Assembly: GCF_009765865.1 (NCBI RefSeq)
Contig: NZ_LMUQ01000050.1
Coordinates: 54,254-103,439, forward strand
DNA: 49,186 bases
Direction: 5' to 3'
Source of the DNA: Acidisoma sp. L85
Lineage (GTDB): Bacteria > Pseudomonadota > Alphaproteobacteria > Acetobacterales > Acetobacteraceae
A program made the translations under genes and the position numbers. The notes beneath the pieces were generated by a model. That model worked only from the letters and a program-made list of their open reading frames with translations, was not told the origin of the DNA and did not search any database. Of the stretch, positions 18,580-34,962 are shown one piece after another (the first letter of the stretch is position 1; the number at the start of each line of letters is the position of its first letter).

Positions 18580-18620
18580 CCAGCGCAGGGTTAATGGGCA
18601 AGCCATTCTCCCGGCGCTGG
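18580..18620 (-). other. Stem-loop downstream of rpoC
   Basis: CCAGCG and CGCTGG close a stem that encloses a second small hairpin (AATGG / CCATT). It begins about 20 bases after the rpoC stop. There is no T-run, so if it ends the rpoBC transcript it is not a classic terminator. The remaining bases between rpoC and the RodZ-like gene show no gene. Confidence 0.3.
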
Positions 18621-18639
18621 TCTGGTCGTGTCTCCGCCG

Positions 18640-22806
<4,167 letters not shown>

Positions 22807-22911
22807 GCAGATCCTACCTTCAGGCCGCGCCGCACGCCGGGATGAGCCGGCGGCAGGCGGAGTCCACGCATCCAGTCGTCACGGAATCGCGGCCGAAGCC
22901 GCGTCCCGTCA

Positions 22912-27120
<4,209 letters not shown>

Positions 27121-27269
27121 GCCTGCCCTTAGCCCTCGATTTCCCAACCGCCCCGGACAAGTGCCGTGCGGTGTCCGTAGTCCTGCGGCGCCCAGTTTCG
27201 GTCTCGCGGGCGCCACGACCGGCCGCGTGCCCCATCGCCTGGCGCACCCTGCCGTCTCTCTCTCAGCTA

Positions 27270-27319
27270 CGCGGTCCTAGAACCGCGGACGGGGTGGAAA
27301 TCACGTTGATTCCCACCCC
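27270..27319 (-). promoter_or_regulatory. Tandem hairpins in the rplL-rpoB gap
   Basis: Two stems in a row: GGGGTGG.AATCA / TGATT.CCACCCC (27291-27319, about 13 pairs with one mismatch, three-base loop) and CGCGGT / ACCGCG (27270-27287). Neither has a T-run. In enteric bacteria this gap holds a partial attenuator and an RNase III site that set the ratio of ribosomal protein to polymerase; these stems are in the right place for a similar role. Confidence 0.5.
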
Positions 27320-27371
27320 TCACGCTCAGTCTTGTGCCACCCGGCGCCCGTGAGGACCCCGGATGGGTCGA

Positions 27372-27746
27372 TTACTTGACCTCGACAGAAGCCCCATTCT
27401 CTTCCAGAACCTTGCGGATCTTCTCGGCTTCGTCCTTGGTCACGCCTTCCTTGACGGGCTTCGGCGCGGCCTCGACGAGATCCTTCGCCTCCTTCAGGCC
27501 AAGGCCCGTGATGGTGCGAACTTCCTTAATCACGTTGATCTTCTTCTCGCCGACCTTGGCGAGGATCACGGTGAACTCGGTCTGCTCCTCGACCACCGCG
27601 GCAGCGGCGGCAGGGGCAGCGGCGGCGGCGGCCACCGGCGCGGCGGCGGAAACGCCCCACTTCTCCTCGAGCAGCTTCGACAGTTCGGCAGCCTCAAGCA
27701 CAGTGAGGCTGGAGAGCTCGTCCACCAGCTTGGTCAGATCGGCCAT
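27372..27746 (-). CDS. rplL: 50S ribosomal protein L7/L12
   Basis: Ribosome stalk protein that recruits translation GTPases; four to six copies bind L10. 124 residues: N-terminal dimerisation helices ([23 protein letters not shown]), an alanine-rich hinge and the C-terminal globular domain ([26 protein letters not shown]). AGGAA before ATG 27746 fits as ribosome site. It follows rplJ after 92 bases. Confidence 0.98.
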   Translation of the reverse strand: MADLTKLVDELSSLTVLEAAELSKLLEEKWGVSAAAPVAAAAAAPAAAAAVVEEQTEFTVILAKVGEKKINVIKEVRTITGLGLKEAKDLVEAAPKPVKEGVTKDEAEKIRKVLEENGASVEVK

Positions 27747-27838
27747 GTTTATGTGTTCCTATTATGTAAACTTCGGTCGGTTCAATGCAAGCCGGTTCTT
27801 TACCGGCCTGGCATTCCAGAGGATCGGCACGCCTGTTG

Positions 27839-28357
27839 TCAGGCCGCCTCGTCCTTCCTGGCATAGGCCCCGAAGACCCGCGCGAGATTGCCGGCCGGCG
27901 CCTGAACGACGCTCGCGATCCGCGTGGCAGGGGTCTGAATCAGACCCACCAGCGAAGCACGTAGCGCATCAAGCGACGGCAGTTCAGCGAGCGCCTTCAC
28001 CCCAGTCGCATCAAGCGCCTGGGTTCCGAGCGCGCCGCCGATGACGACGAACTTCTCGTTGGTCTTGGCGAACTCGACAGACACCTTCGCCGCCGCCACA
28101 GGGTCCTTTGACCACGCAAGCGCGATCGGTCCCTTCAGCAGGGTCTTGATGCTATCGAATCGGGTCCCATCCAGGGCGAGGTTGGCCAGACGGTTTTTGG
28201 TTACCCTGAAGGTCACCCCTTCCGCCCGCATGCGCCGACGCAGATCCGTCACTTCAGCAACCGTCAGCCCATTATTCCGGGTAACGACCACCATCGACGT
28301 TTCCGCGAAGACCGCCGCGAGGGAAGCGACGAACTCCTGCTTCTCCGTACGGTCCAT
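27839..28357 (-). CDS. rplJ: 50S ribosomal protein L10
   Basis: Base of the L7/L12 stalk; also the usual feedback regulator of this operon by binding its own leader. 172 residues: [35 protein letters not shown] and RVTKNRLA are typical, and the C-terminal helix that binds L7/L12 dimers follows. It is preceded by a long non-coding leader (28358-28671). Confidence 0.97.
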   Translation of the reverse strand: MDRTEKQEFVASLAAVFAETSMVVVTRNNGLTVAEVTDLRRRMRAEGVTFRVTKNRLANLALDGTRFDSIKTLLKGPIALAWSKDPVAAAKVSVEFAKTNEKFVVIGGALGTQALDATGVKALAELPSLDALRASLVGLIQTPATRIASVVQAPAGNLARVFGAYARKDEAA

Positions 28358-28671
28358 ACTAACTCCGCCACAAAATCCCTCAGGAACTTCCCGAGGGCCG
28401 GGTTACCCATGGGCAGACGGAGCCGAAACTCCGCACCTGCCCGGTTCGCCTGTCCGATCAGCCGGAACCGCCAAAGCCTCGCCTCGGGCGCCGCGCCTCG
28501 CGCCGCCCGTTGTGATCCCTGGCTTCCCCGTCTCCCATCCGCGAGCCCTGGCGGCTCCTTAAGCGCGCCGTCCCGTCACCGGGCAGCGAGCACGTCTGGT
28601 CTTGGACAGGTTCGGAGGGGTCCCCCCCTCCTGCCCGTCCGGGCCTCGCGACCCGGACGAATTTCTTGCCG
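28358..28671 (-). promoter_or_regulatory. Leader of rplJ-rplL (L10 leader candidate)
   Basis: 314 bases without a gene between rplA and rplJ. On the minus strand a perfect 8-bp stem (CGTCCGGG / CCCGGACG, 28636-28659) follows rplA by 12 bases, without a T-run. A short stem CGGAG / CTCCG (28418-28433) lies closer to rplJ. Position and structure fit the known L10(L12)4-binding leader, but I cannot match the kink-turn consensus by eye. A promoter for rplJ may also lie here. Confidence 0.5.
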
Positions 28672-29367
28672 CTAGCTGGCGGTGAGGCTTGCCACGTCCA
28701 CGCTTATGCCGGGCCCCATCGAGGAGCTCAGCGCGGCCTTCTGGACATAGGTGCCCTTGGCGCCCGCAGGCTTCGCGCGCGTCACGGCATCGGCCAGCGC
28801 CCGGATATTCTCCAGCAGCTTTTGCTCGTCGAAGCTCGCCTTGCCGATGCCGGCATGGATGATGCCCGCCTTCTCGGCGCGGAACTCAACCTGGCCAGCC
28901 TTGGCGGCTGAAACGGCGCCCTTAACGTCCATCGTCACGGTGCCGAGCTTCGGGTTCGGCATCAGGCCACGCGGCCCGAGGATCTTACCGAGGCGGCCGA
29001 CGAGGGCCATCATGTCCGGCGTCGCGATGCAGCGATCGAAGGCGATCTCGCCGGCCTGGACCTTCTCGGCCAGATCCTCGGCGCCGACGACATCGGCACC
29101 AGCGGCCAGTGCTTCCTCGGCCTTGGGGCCGCGCGCGAAGACGCCGATGCGCAGGGTTTTGCCGGTGCCGTTCGGCAGGCTGATGAGACCGCGCACCATC
29201 TGGTCCGCATGGCGCGGATCGATGCCGAGGTTCATCGAGAATTCAACCGTCTCGTCGAACTTGGCGCGGGCATTGCCCTTCACCAGCTTGACGGCCTCGG
29301 CGAGGGAATAGGTCTTCTCGCGGTCGAAAGCGGCGTAACCGGCGGCGAGGCGCTTGTTCTTGGCCAT
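28672..29367 (-). CDS. rplA: 50S ribosomal protein L1
   Basis: Forms the L1 stalk next to the E site; in many bacteria it represses its own operon. 231 residues from ATG 29367 ([15 protein letters not shown]). GGAGGG at 29376-29381, eight bases upstream, decides this start over the frame open to 29391. Family signature [17 protein letters not shown] and [15 protein letters not shown]. The ribosome site lies next to the rplK stop (only a few bases apart), so the genes are closely coupled. Confidence 0.98.
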   Translation of the reverse strand: MAKNKRLAAGYAAFDREKTYSLAEAVKLVKGNARAKFDETVEFSMNLGIDPRHADQMVRGLISLPNGTGKTLRIGVFARGPKAEEALAAGADVVGAEDLAEKVQAGEIAFDRCIATPDMMALVGRLGKILGPRGLMPNPKLGTVTMDVKGAVSAAKAGQVEFRAEKAGIIHAGIGKASFDEQKLLENIRALADAVTRAKPAGAKGTYVQKAALSSSMGPGISVDVASLTAS

Positions 29368-29371
29368 CGGA

Positions 29372-29806
29372 TCAGCCCTCCACCACCGCAAGGCCCATCG
29401 ATCGGGCGGAACCGGCGAGCATGCTCACGGCGCCTTCCACATCGTTGGCATTCATATGGATCATCTTCGTGGCCGCGATCTCGCGCAGCTGGCTCATGGT
29501 CACGCGGCCGACGGTCGCGCCCTTGCCGGTGGTCGTCGAGCCCTTCTTGATGCCCGCAGCCTTCATCAGGAAATAGGTATTGGGCGGGGTCTTGAGGATG
29601 AAGGTGAAGGTGCGGTCGCCATAGGCCGTGATGACGACGGGGATCGGCATGCCGGGCTCCATGCCCTGCGTCGCGGCGTTGAATTCCTTGCAGAACTGCA
29701 TAATGTTCAGGCCGCGCTGACCGAGCGCTGGGCCGACGGGCGGAGACGGATTGGCCTTCCCGGCCGGTATCTGCAGCTTGACGTAGCCGACGACTTTTTT
29801 CGCCAT
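29372..29806 (-). CDS. rplK: 50S ribosomal protein L11
   Basis: Part of the GTPase-associated centre, needed for RelA activation. 144 residues: [34 protein letters not shown] is the classic N-terminus, and the rRNA-binding C-terminal domain ([25 protein letters not shown]) is intact. Normally nusG lies immediately upstream; here it is replaced by a 232-base gap and a PTS gene. Confidence 0.98.
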   Translation of the reverse strand: MAKKVVGYVKLQIPAGKANPSPPVGPALGQRGLNIMQFCKEFNAATQGMEPGMPIPVVITAYGDRTFTFILKTPPNTYFLMKAAGIKKGSTTTGKGATVGRVTMSQLREIAATKMIHMNANDVEGAVSMLAGSARSMGLAVVEG

Positions 29807-30038
29807 GACCCTCGATCCTGTCTGTGGGACGGATTAAGGACCGCGGTACATGCGAAGCCGGTCGCCCGAGCTTCTCCCGCGTTCCGATGAGACGCGGCTG
29901 ATAGAGGATCGCCCCGCGCGAGTCCAGCGACACCTCTTGACGAACGCAGGTGAGCAGCCATGCACGTTCCACCGCAATCCCGCCTTCGCCGAGCATGACG
30001 AGGCGCTCGGGGGCGCCGGGCAGCTAGGCTGAGGCCCG
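29807..30038. other. Non-coding gap between ptsI and rplK with a REP half-site
   Basis: No convincing gene. It should hold the promoter of the rplKAJL-rpoBC block, but I cannot pick a clear -35/-10 pair. Bases 29979-30000 are the reverse complement of the left arm of the palindromic repeat at 2755 (22 of 22 bases identical), without the matching right arm. No NusG-like sequence is visible in any frame. Confidence 0.55.
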
Positions 30039-31901
30039 CTAAGCCGAACGCTCCGCAAAAGCCTCCACCAGCGCGCGGATCTCGGCGGCCTCGGTCTGCT
30101 CCATCACCTTCCGCGCCAGGCGGACACAATCGTCGATCGAGACCGTGCGCACGACCAGCTTCACCTTCGGCACCGAACTCGCATTCATGCTGAGGCAGCG
30201 GAGACCCAGGCCCATGAGCAGCGGTGCGAGCTTGGGGTTCCCCGCCATCTCGCCGCAGACCGAGACCGGCTTGCGCAGCCGCAGCCCTGCCTCCGCGGTG
30301 AACTGCACCAGGCGCAATACGCCCGGATGCAGCGGATCGTAGAGCGACGCCACCTCCGCCCCGGCGCGGTCGGCCGCCATCGCATACATGGTAAGGTCGT
30401 TGGTGCCGATCGCGAAGAAATCCGCCTCCAGCGCCAGGGCATCGGCCGAAAGCGCCGCCGCCGGCGTCTCGATCATAATCCCGAGGGGCGGCTGCCGCTC
30501 CGGCAGATCAACCTTGCGGCGCCGCAGCCGCTTCAGCACGCGCGTATAGATTTCGCGGGTCGCGCGGACCTCGGCGATATTGGTGACCATCGGCAACAGT
30601 ATACGTACCGGTCCGACAGCCGCCGCGCGGATGATGGCGGCGAGTTGGGTCTCCAGCAGCTCAGGATGGCGCAGCAGCATGCGCAACCCGCGCAGGCCCA
30701 GCGCCGGGTTCAGCCGAGGCGGCCCGTCGCCAATGCCGATGGCGGCCAGCGCCTCGATCTCCTTCTCGCCACCCCAGTCGAGCACACGGATGGTCACCGG
30801 ATCGCCACCCATCGCCTCGATTACCGCGACATAGGCTTCGGTCTGCTCGTCCTCGCTGGGGATCTTCTGCCGGTTCATGAACAGGAACTCGGTCCGCAGC
30901 AGCCCGATGCCATCGACTCCCGCTTGGGCGATGAGCGGCAGTTCCAGCGGCACTTCGAGATTGGCGTGCAGGTCGATGATCTGGCCGTCCGTGGTCTCGG
31001 CCGGCAGGCGGCGCAGTTGTGCCAGCTTCTGCCGTTCCCGCGCGAAAGCCGCCGAGGTCCGCCGCGCCGCCGCCATCGTCGCGGCCGACGGATGGATCAC
31101 CACCTCCCCGTTATTGCCGTCTACCACGAGGGTATCGCCGATATGCACCATCGCCGTGACACCGGCCGCGCCGAGCACCGCGGGAATACCAAGCGCTCGC
31201 AGCATCACCCCCGTATGGCCGTCAGCACCGCCCTCCGCCGTCACCACTCCCGCCATCCGGGCCGGGCTGAGCAGAGCGGCATCGGCGGGGCGCAGGTGGT
31301 CCACCACCAGAACCGTGCCCTGGGCGAGTTTCGCGAAACTCTGGAAGGGCGTCTCGGTGAGGTTGCGGATGAGGCGGCGACCGATTTCGCGAATTTCGTC
31401 CGCCCGGCGCCGCAGCCCGTCGCGGTCTTCGTCGGTGCCTTGCAGCACGGCCTCCGCCAATGACTCAGTCTCGGCGGCGACGGCGGTTTCCGCGGAAAAG
31501 AGATGTTCCTGGATCAGGCGGCGCACGGCCCGCAGCAGGCGGGAGGGGCCGATCATGCGGAGATAGGCGTCGATCAGCGGCTCCAGCTCCGTCCTGCCCT
31601 CATCGGGCAAGACCGTAAGCTGAGCGCGAAGCTTGCCGAGCTGGCGGCGCGACCGGCTGACCGCATCGTCCAGCCGCGCGATTTCGCCGGCTGTCTCATC
31701 CTCCGCCACCATCCGGGGCGGCAGGTCGGGGGTGTGATCCTCGAAGAGATAAGCGGGGCCGATGGCGATGCCTGATCCGACCGCGATGCCGGTCAGGCGA
31801 TGCTCGACCGACGACCGCTCGCTATGAGGCGCGCCATGATGAGGGGGGCTGGGTTCGGCGGTCCCGGAACCGGCCGGGCGCCGGCTGTCAGTCTTGCTCA
31901 T
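30039..31901 (-). CDS. ptsI: Phosphotransferase system enzyme I (PEP-protein phosphotransferase)
   Basis: Takes phosphate from phosphoenolpyruvate and passes it to HPr. 620 residues with an extra disordered N-terminus of about 33 residues before HRLTGIAVGSGIAIGPAY. The phosphorylated His229 lies in GGADGHTGVMLRALGIP; the PEP-binding barrel shows LLRTEFLFMNR, and Cys549 in CGEMAGNP is the catalytic acid. There is no GAF domain, so it is EI rather than the long EI-Ntr form. The ATG overlaps the HPr stop by 14 bases. No sugar permease is nearby, so it probably feeds a regulatory chain. Confidence 0.93.
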   Translation of the reverse strand: MSKTDSRRPAGSGTAEPSPPHHGAPHSERSSVEHRLTGIAVGSGIAIGPAYLFEDHTPDLPPRMVAEDETAGEIARLDDAVSRSRRQLGKLRAQLTVLPDEGRTELEPLIDAYLRMIGPSRLLRAVRRLIQEHLFSAETAVAAETESLAEAVLQGTDEDRDGLRRRADEIREIGRRLIRNLTETPFQSFAKLAQGTVLVVDHLRPADAALLSPARMAGVVTAEGGADGHTGVMLRALGIPAVLGAAGVTAMVHIGDTLVVDGNNGEVVIHPSAATMAAARRTSAAFARERQKLAQLRRLPAETTDGQIIDLHANLEVPLELPLIAQAGVDGIGLLRTEFLFMNRQKIPSEDEQTEAYVAVIEAMGGDPVTIRVLDWGGEKEIEALAAIGIGDGPPRLNPALGLRGLRMLLRHPELLETQLAAIIRAAAVGPVRILLPMVTNIAEVRATREIYTRVLKRLRRRKVDLPERQPPLGIMIETPAAALSADALALEADFFAIGTNDLTMYAMAADRAGAEVASLYDPLHPGVLRLVQFTAEAGLRLRKPVSVCGEMAGNPKLAPLLMGLGLRCLSMNASSVPKVKLVVRTVSIDDCVRLARKVMEQTEAAEIRALVEAFAERSA

Positions 31902-32202
31902 GGAAGCCGGCCTCGATCAACGAGGCCACGGCATCCAGTGCTTCCTTGGCGTCCCAACCCTCGGCGGTCACCTCGATGATGCTGCCATGTCCGGCACCGA
32001 GCATCATGAGACCCATGATCGAGCGGGCCGCGACAGTCTGGCCGTCGCGCGACACCTCGACCACGGCGCCGAACTGCTCGGCCGTCGTCACCAGCTTGGC
32101 GGCGGCTCGGGCATGTAGTCCACGGCGGTTGGGAATGCGTATCTGGCGGCGCAGGATCGGCTCGCCACTTGGGCTCGTCTCCGGCGCGCCGGCCTCGCTC
32201 AT
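31888..32202 (-). CDS. Phosphocarrier protein HPr
   Basis: 104 residues from ATG 32202, whose ATGA overlaps the EIIA stop; the frame is open to 32247 but that would lie inside the EIIA gene. Both control residues are visible: His30 in NRRGLHARAA (phosphorylated by EI) and Ser61 in ARSIMGLMMLGA (target of HPr kinase). The first 18 residues are a disordered extension. Being flanked by EIIA, EI and, further up, HprK shows that HPr is controlled at both sites. Confidence 0.93.
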   Translation of the reverse strand: MSEAGAPETSPSGEPILRRQIRIPNRRGLHARAAAKLVTTAEQFGAVVEVSRDGQTVAARSIMGLMMLGAGHGSIIEVTAEGWDAKEALDAVASLIEAGFHEQD

Positions 32203-32618
32203 TTGCCGCTGCCGGCCCGCAAGCCCTGCAGCACATTCGAGGCGCAAGCGATGTATTTTCGTCCCGCGTCCTGGGCACAGACGACGGCGCTGGCGAGGTT
32301 CCGCTCACCGCGAACCTTGGCGAGCTTGACCAACATCGGCAGATTCACGCCTGCAATAACTTCGACATCTCGGCGGTCCATAAGAGAGATCGCAAGGTTA
32401 CTCGGAGTGCCGCCGAACATGTCGGTCAGCAACACGACGCCATCCCCGGCATCCACCCTGTCGATCGACGCCCTTATGTCGCGGCGCCGGTCCTCCATGT
32501 TGTCGTCGGGACCGATACACACGGTCTCCACGCCCCTTTGGGGGCCGACGACATGCTCCATGGCCAAACGCAACTCCTCGGCAAGATGGCCGTGAGTGAC
32601 GAGCACGAGCCCGATCAT
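32199..32618 (-). CDS. PTS EIIA component, mannose/fructose family
   Basis: 139 residues. IGLVLVTHGHLAEEL places the phosphorylated His9; LLTDMFGGTPSN is the EIIA-Man signature loop. No EIIB, EIIC or EIID is encoded here, so the phosphoryl group probably ends on EIIA and acts as a signal. It overlaps the HPr gene by four bases. Between it and rapZ are 99 bases with an inverted repeat (32649-32673). Confidence 0.92.
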   Translation of the reverse strand: MIGLVLVTHGHLAEELRLAMEHVVGPQRGVETVCIGPDDNMEDRRRDIRASIDRVDAGDGVVLLTDMFGGTPSNLAISLMDRRDVEVIAGVNLPMLVKLAKVRGERNLASAVVCAQDAGRKYIACASNVLQGLRAGSGK

Positions 32619-32648
32619 GATGGTTTCAGTGGCCTCCCTTGGCCCCTA

Positions 32649-32673
32649 GAGCGTGACCAATATGGTCATGCTC
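32649..32673. repeat. 11-bp inverted repeat between rapZ and the EIIA gene
   Basis: GAGCGTGACCA and TGGTCATGCTC around a three-base ATA form an inverted repeat with one mismatch (a G-U pair on one RNA strand). It is inside the presumed PTS operon, about 30 bases before the EIIA start. No T-run follows, so an operator, a processing hairpin or a small repeat are all possible. Confidence 0.6.
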
Positions 32674-32717
32674 TCCGTAAATGCGAAATGGATAAGCGAA
32701 TGCTTCTCCAGCGGCGG

Positions 32718-33605
32718 TCATGCGGCGGCTGATCCGGCCATCTCTGACTTTTGTTCAAGGCGATCAAGCTCGCGATGCACAATGATGGGCTTCCAGCCGC
32801 TCTCCCTCAGAACCCTAGCAAGCGCTTCTATAAGGAATACGGAACGATGGCGGCCGCCGGAGCAGCCAATGGCCAAAGTCACGTATTTTTTGCCTTCCTG
32901 CACAAAACGCGGCAGCAGCAGTGAAGCCATGCCGTTAATCGCTTCCTGAAAGGCTGCACAGTCAGGATCCGAGGCTACATATGCTCCGACCGCTGCCTCA
33001 AGACCAGTGGAAGCGCGCAGCGTCGGGTCATAGTGAGGATTGCGCAGGAAGCGGGCGTCGAAGACCATATCGGCCTCGGCCGGCAAGCCGCCACGATAGG
33101 CGAAGGACATCAACGTCAGGTTAAGGCCCTCGGAGGCAGCCACCCCGAAACGCTCGCCGATGATCTGCCGCAACGCCTGCGGCGCCAGGTTGGAGGTGTC
33201 CAGCATCAGGTCCGCGCCGATCCGCAACGGCTCGGTCAGCGCACTTTCCGCCGCGATGCCATCTCGGACCTGGCCGCGTGGGGCCAGCGGATGCCGCCGC
33301 CGCGTCTCGGTATAGCGGCGCAGCAGCGCGCCCTCGTTGGCGGTAGCGAATACCAGTTCGGGGGCAAGCTCGGGATTCGCCCGCAGCCGGTCGAGCGCGG
33401 CGAGGATCGTTTCCGCCACGAAACCCCTGGTGCGGGCGTCGATGCCGATGGCCAGCGGCCGGTCGGTCTGGGACAGCAGTTCGTCGAGCAGCGAAACCGG
33501 GGGATTGTCGATCGTCTCGTAGCCAAGGTCCTCAAAGGCATGGAGGATCGAGGATTTGCCGGCGCCCGAAAGACCGGTCACCACGACGATGCGACGTCCG
33601 GTCAT
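32718..33605 (-). CDS. rapZ: RapZ-family nucleotide-binding / RNA-binding adapter
   Basis: 295 residues from ATG 33605 ([19 protein letters not shown]), whose ATGA overlaps the hprK stop. Walker A GLSGAGKS at 11-18. The C-terminal domain, which binds small RNAs and glucosamine-6-phosphate in enterics, shows [35 protein letters not shown] and [12 protein letters not shown]. In enterics it controls glmS through GlmZ; alphaproteobacteria have no known GlmZ, so the RNA partner here is unknown. It lies between HprK and the PTS proteins, an arrangement typical of alphaproteobacteria. Confidence 0.92.
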   Translation of the reverse strand: MTGRRIVVVTGLSGAGKSSILHAFEDLGYETIDNPPVSLLDELLSQTDRPLAIGIDARTRGFVAETILAALDRLRANPELAPELVFATANEGALLRRYTETRRRHPLAPRGQVRDGIAAESALTEPLRIGADLMLDTSNLAPQALRQIIGERFGVAASEGLNLTLMSFAYRGGLPAEADMVFDARFLRNPHYDPTLRASTGLEAAVGAYVASDPDCAAFQEAINGMASLLLPRFVQEGKKYVTLAIGCSGGRHRSVFLIEALARVLRESGWKPIIVHRELDRLEQKSEMAGSAAA

Positions 33606-34027
33606 GCGGCGAAGGCGCCGACTGTCATGCTCGCACGGCCGAGCAGGCAATCGAAGGCGAGCGCGAGCCGGGCCGCTGCCGAAGCGCCGCGCGGATCGAG
33701 CCGGAGGCGCGGCAGGCCGAGCATAGTGTCGCGTTCCGGTCCGGGCAGCCGGGGGACAGACGGCCCGAGTTCAGCGACCAGAACCGGGCGAATTTCCTTG
33801 AGAAAGGGCAGGCGCATCAGGCCAAGCCCCGCGACCTCGAGAAGTCCCGCAAGTGTATCGGGTGCGCGGGCCAGACCATCAGCACCAATATCAACCTGAT
33901 CGTCAGCAACGAGCATGAATCCACGGTCGAGGAGACGGAGGAGGAGGTCCGACTTGCCCGAGCCAGAGGGTCCTGTGAGCAAGATCCCCTTATCCTCGCG
34001 CCCGGCACAACTGGCATGCATCAGCAT
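33602..34027 (-). CDS. hprK: HPr kinase/phosphorylase, short catalytic form
   Basis: 141 residues, only the C-terminal kinase domain of the classical 310-residue enzyme, as is usual in alphaproteobacteria. Walker A GPSGSGKS at 19-26 and LVADDQV at 39-45 are present. It phosphorylates the serine of HPr (Ser61 here). ATG at 34027 or 34021 are both possible. No chvG/chvI-type two-component genes precede it, though they often do in this class; a 176-base gap with a 14-bp palindrome lies upstream. Confidence 0.9.
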   Translation of the reverse strand: MLMHASCAGREDKGILLTGPSGSGKSDLLLRLLDRGFMLVADDQVDIGADGLARAPDTLAGLLEVAGLGLMRLPFLKEIRPVLVAELGPSVPRLPGPERDTMLGLPRLRLDPRGASAAARLALAFDCLLGRASMTVGAFAA

Positions 34028-34150
34028 TAGTTACTGAATGTGACGGCTTCGGCTTCGGTTGTGAAGTGAAAAGCCCGGACTGCCAAAGACTTGGCGTTCG
34101 CACCGCGTTTCATCCCCATCGTCTCAAGCAGTGAAATGGACCACATTGGG

Positions 34151-34164
34151 GAGGAAATTTCCTC
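34151..34164. promoter_or_regulatory. Perfect 14-bp palindrome upstream of hprK
   Basis: GAGGAAATTTCCTC, AT-rich in its centre in a GC-rich genome, lies 124 bases upstream of the hprK start and 41 bases past the plsC-side stop at 34204. It has no loop and no T-run, so it looks more like a dimeric regulator site than a terminator. Confidence 0.4.
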
Positions 34165-34203
34165 AAACAAATCAGCTATGTAGCGTGCCAGCCTAGACTC
34201 GAA

Positions 34204-34962
34204 TCAGAAAATCTCGCGGCTGTGCTCCACAGGCTTATCCACAGCTTCGGCGAGTTTCGTTTCCAGCCTCTCCCAAGCCTCTTCGATGGCAGTGAGAAGG
34301 GCGGAGCGACCCAGATCCGGGGCAATCGGCGCGCCGATCTCGAGCCGGATCACGCCAGGGCGCTTGAGGAAAGACCGGCGGCCCCAATGGCTGCCCGAGT
34401 TGGTCGCGACCGGAATGATCGGCGCTTTCGTCGCCGCGGCCAGCGCGGCCACGCCCGGATGCAGCACCCTTGCTTCGCCCGGACGGCCCCGCGTGCCTTC
34501 CGGGAAGATGATGATCCGCCGTCCCTCGGCTGCTGCCGCGGCGCCGGCGCGCATGAGATGCCGGATGGCGGCGCCGCCGCCCGTGCGGTCCACCACGATC
34601 ATGCCGGCTGGTGCCATAAGGGCGCCGAAACCGGGCAGGCTCAGCAACTCGCGCTTCAGCACGTAGCTCGGGCGCGGCAACAGCATCCAGACACAGGTAT
34701 CGAAGGCGGATTGGTGGATTGATGCGATGACCGCCGGGCCGTCCTTCGGGATGTGCTCGATGCCGGAGACCACAACGCGGATGTCGCAGAGACCGCGGAG
34801 CAGCAGCAGGACACTGCGCGCCCAGGCGGCGCCGACGCCGACCAGCCGGTCGGGATGCCCGCGCCTTAGCAGCCAGATGCCCTGCACCGTGAAGGCGGCG
34901 GTGACCAGGAAGAACAGGAAGTTGAACAGCAACGACGCCGCCCAGAGGCGCACCTGCCTCAT
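34204..34962 (-). CDS. plsC: 1-acyl-sn-glycerol-3-phosphate acyltransferase
   Basis: Makes phosphatidic acid from lysophosphatidic acid at the inner membrane. 252 residues: an N-terminal membrane segment (about 7-31), HQSAFD (83-88; the HX4D catalytic motif), and FPEGTRGR (153-160) that binds the phosphate. The ATG overlaps the stop of the YdcF-like gene (ATGA). It ends the ftsE-ftsX-ydcF-plsC operon. Confidence 0.93.
   Translation of the reverse strand: MRQVRLWAASLLFNFLFFLVTAAFTVQGIWLLRRGHPDRLVGVGAAWARSVLLLLRGLCDIRVVVSGIEHIPKDGPAVIASIHQSAFDTCVWMLLPRPSYVLKRELLSLPGFGALMAPAGMIVVDRTGGGAAIRHLMRAGAAAAAEGRRIIIFPEGTRGRPGEARVLHPGVAALAAATKAPIIPVATNSGSHWGRRSFLKRPGVIRLEIGAPIAPDLGRSALLTAIEEAWERLETKLAEAVDKPVEHSREIF

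Noticed and set aside
27121-27216. N-terminal extension of rpoB
   Set aside because: The added residues do not resemble RpoB, and the ATG at 27120 gives the family N-terminus.
29834-30058. Possible short gene, or a nusG remnant, in the gap before rplK
   Set aside because: No NusG features in any frame; the frame runs through the repeat half-site and has no ribosome site.
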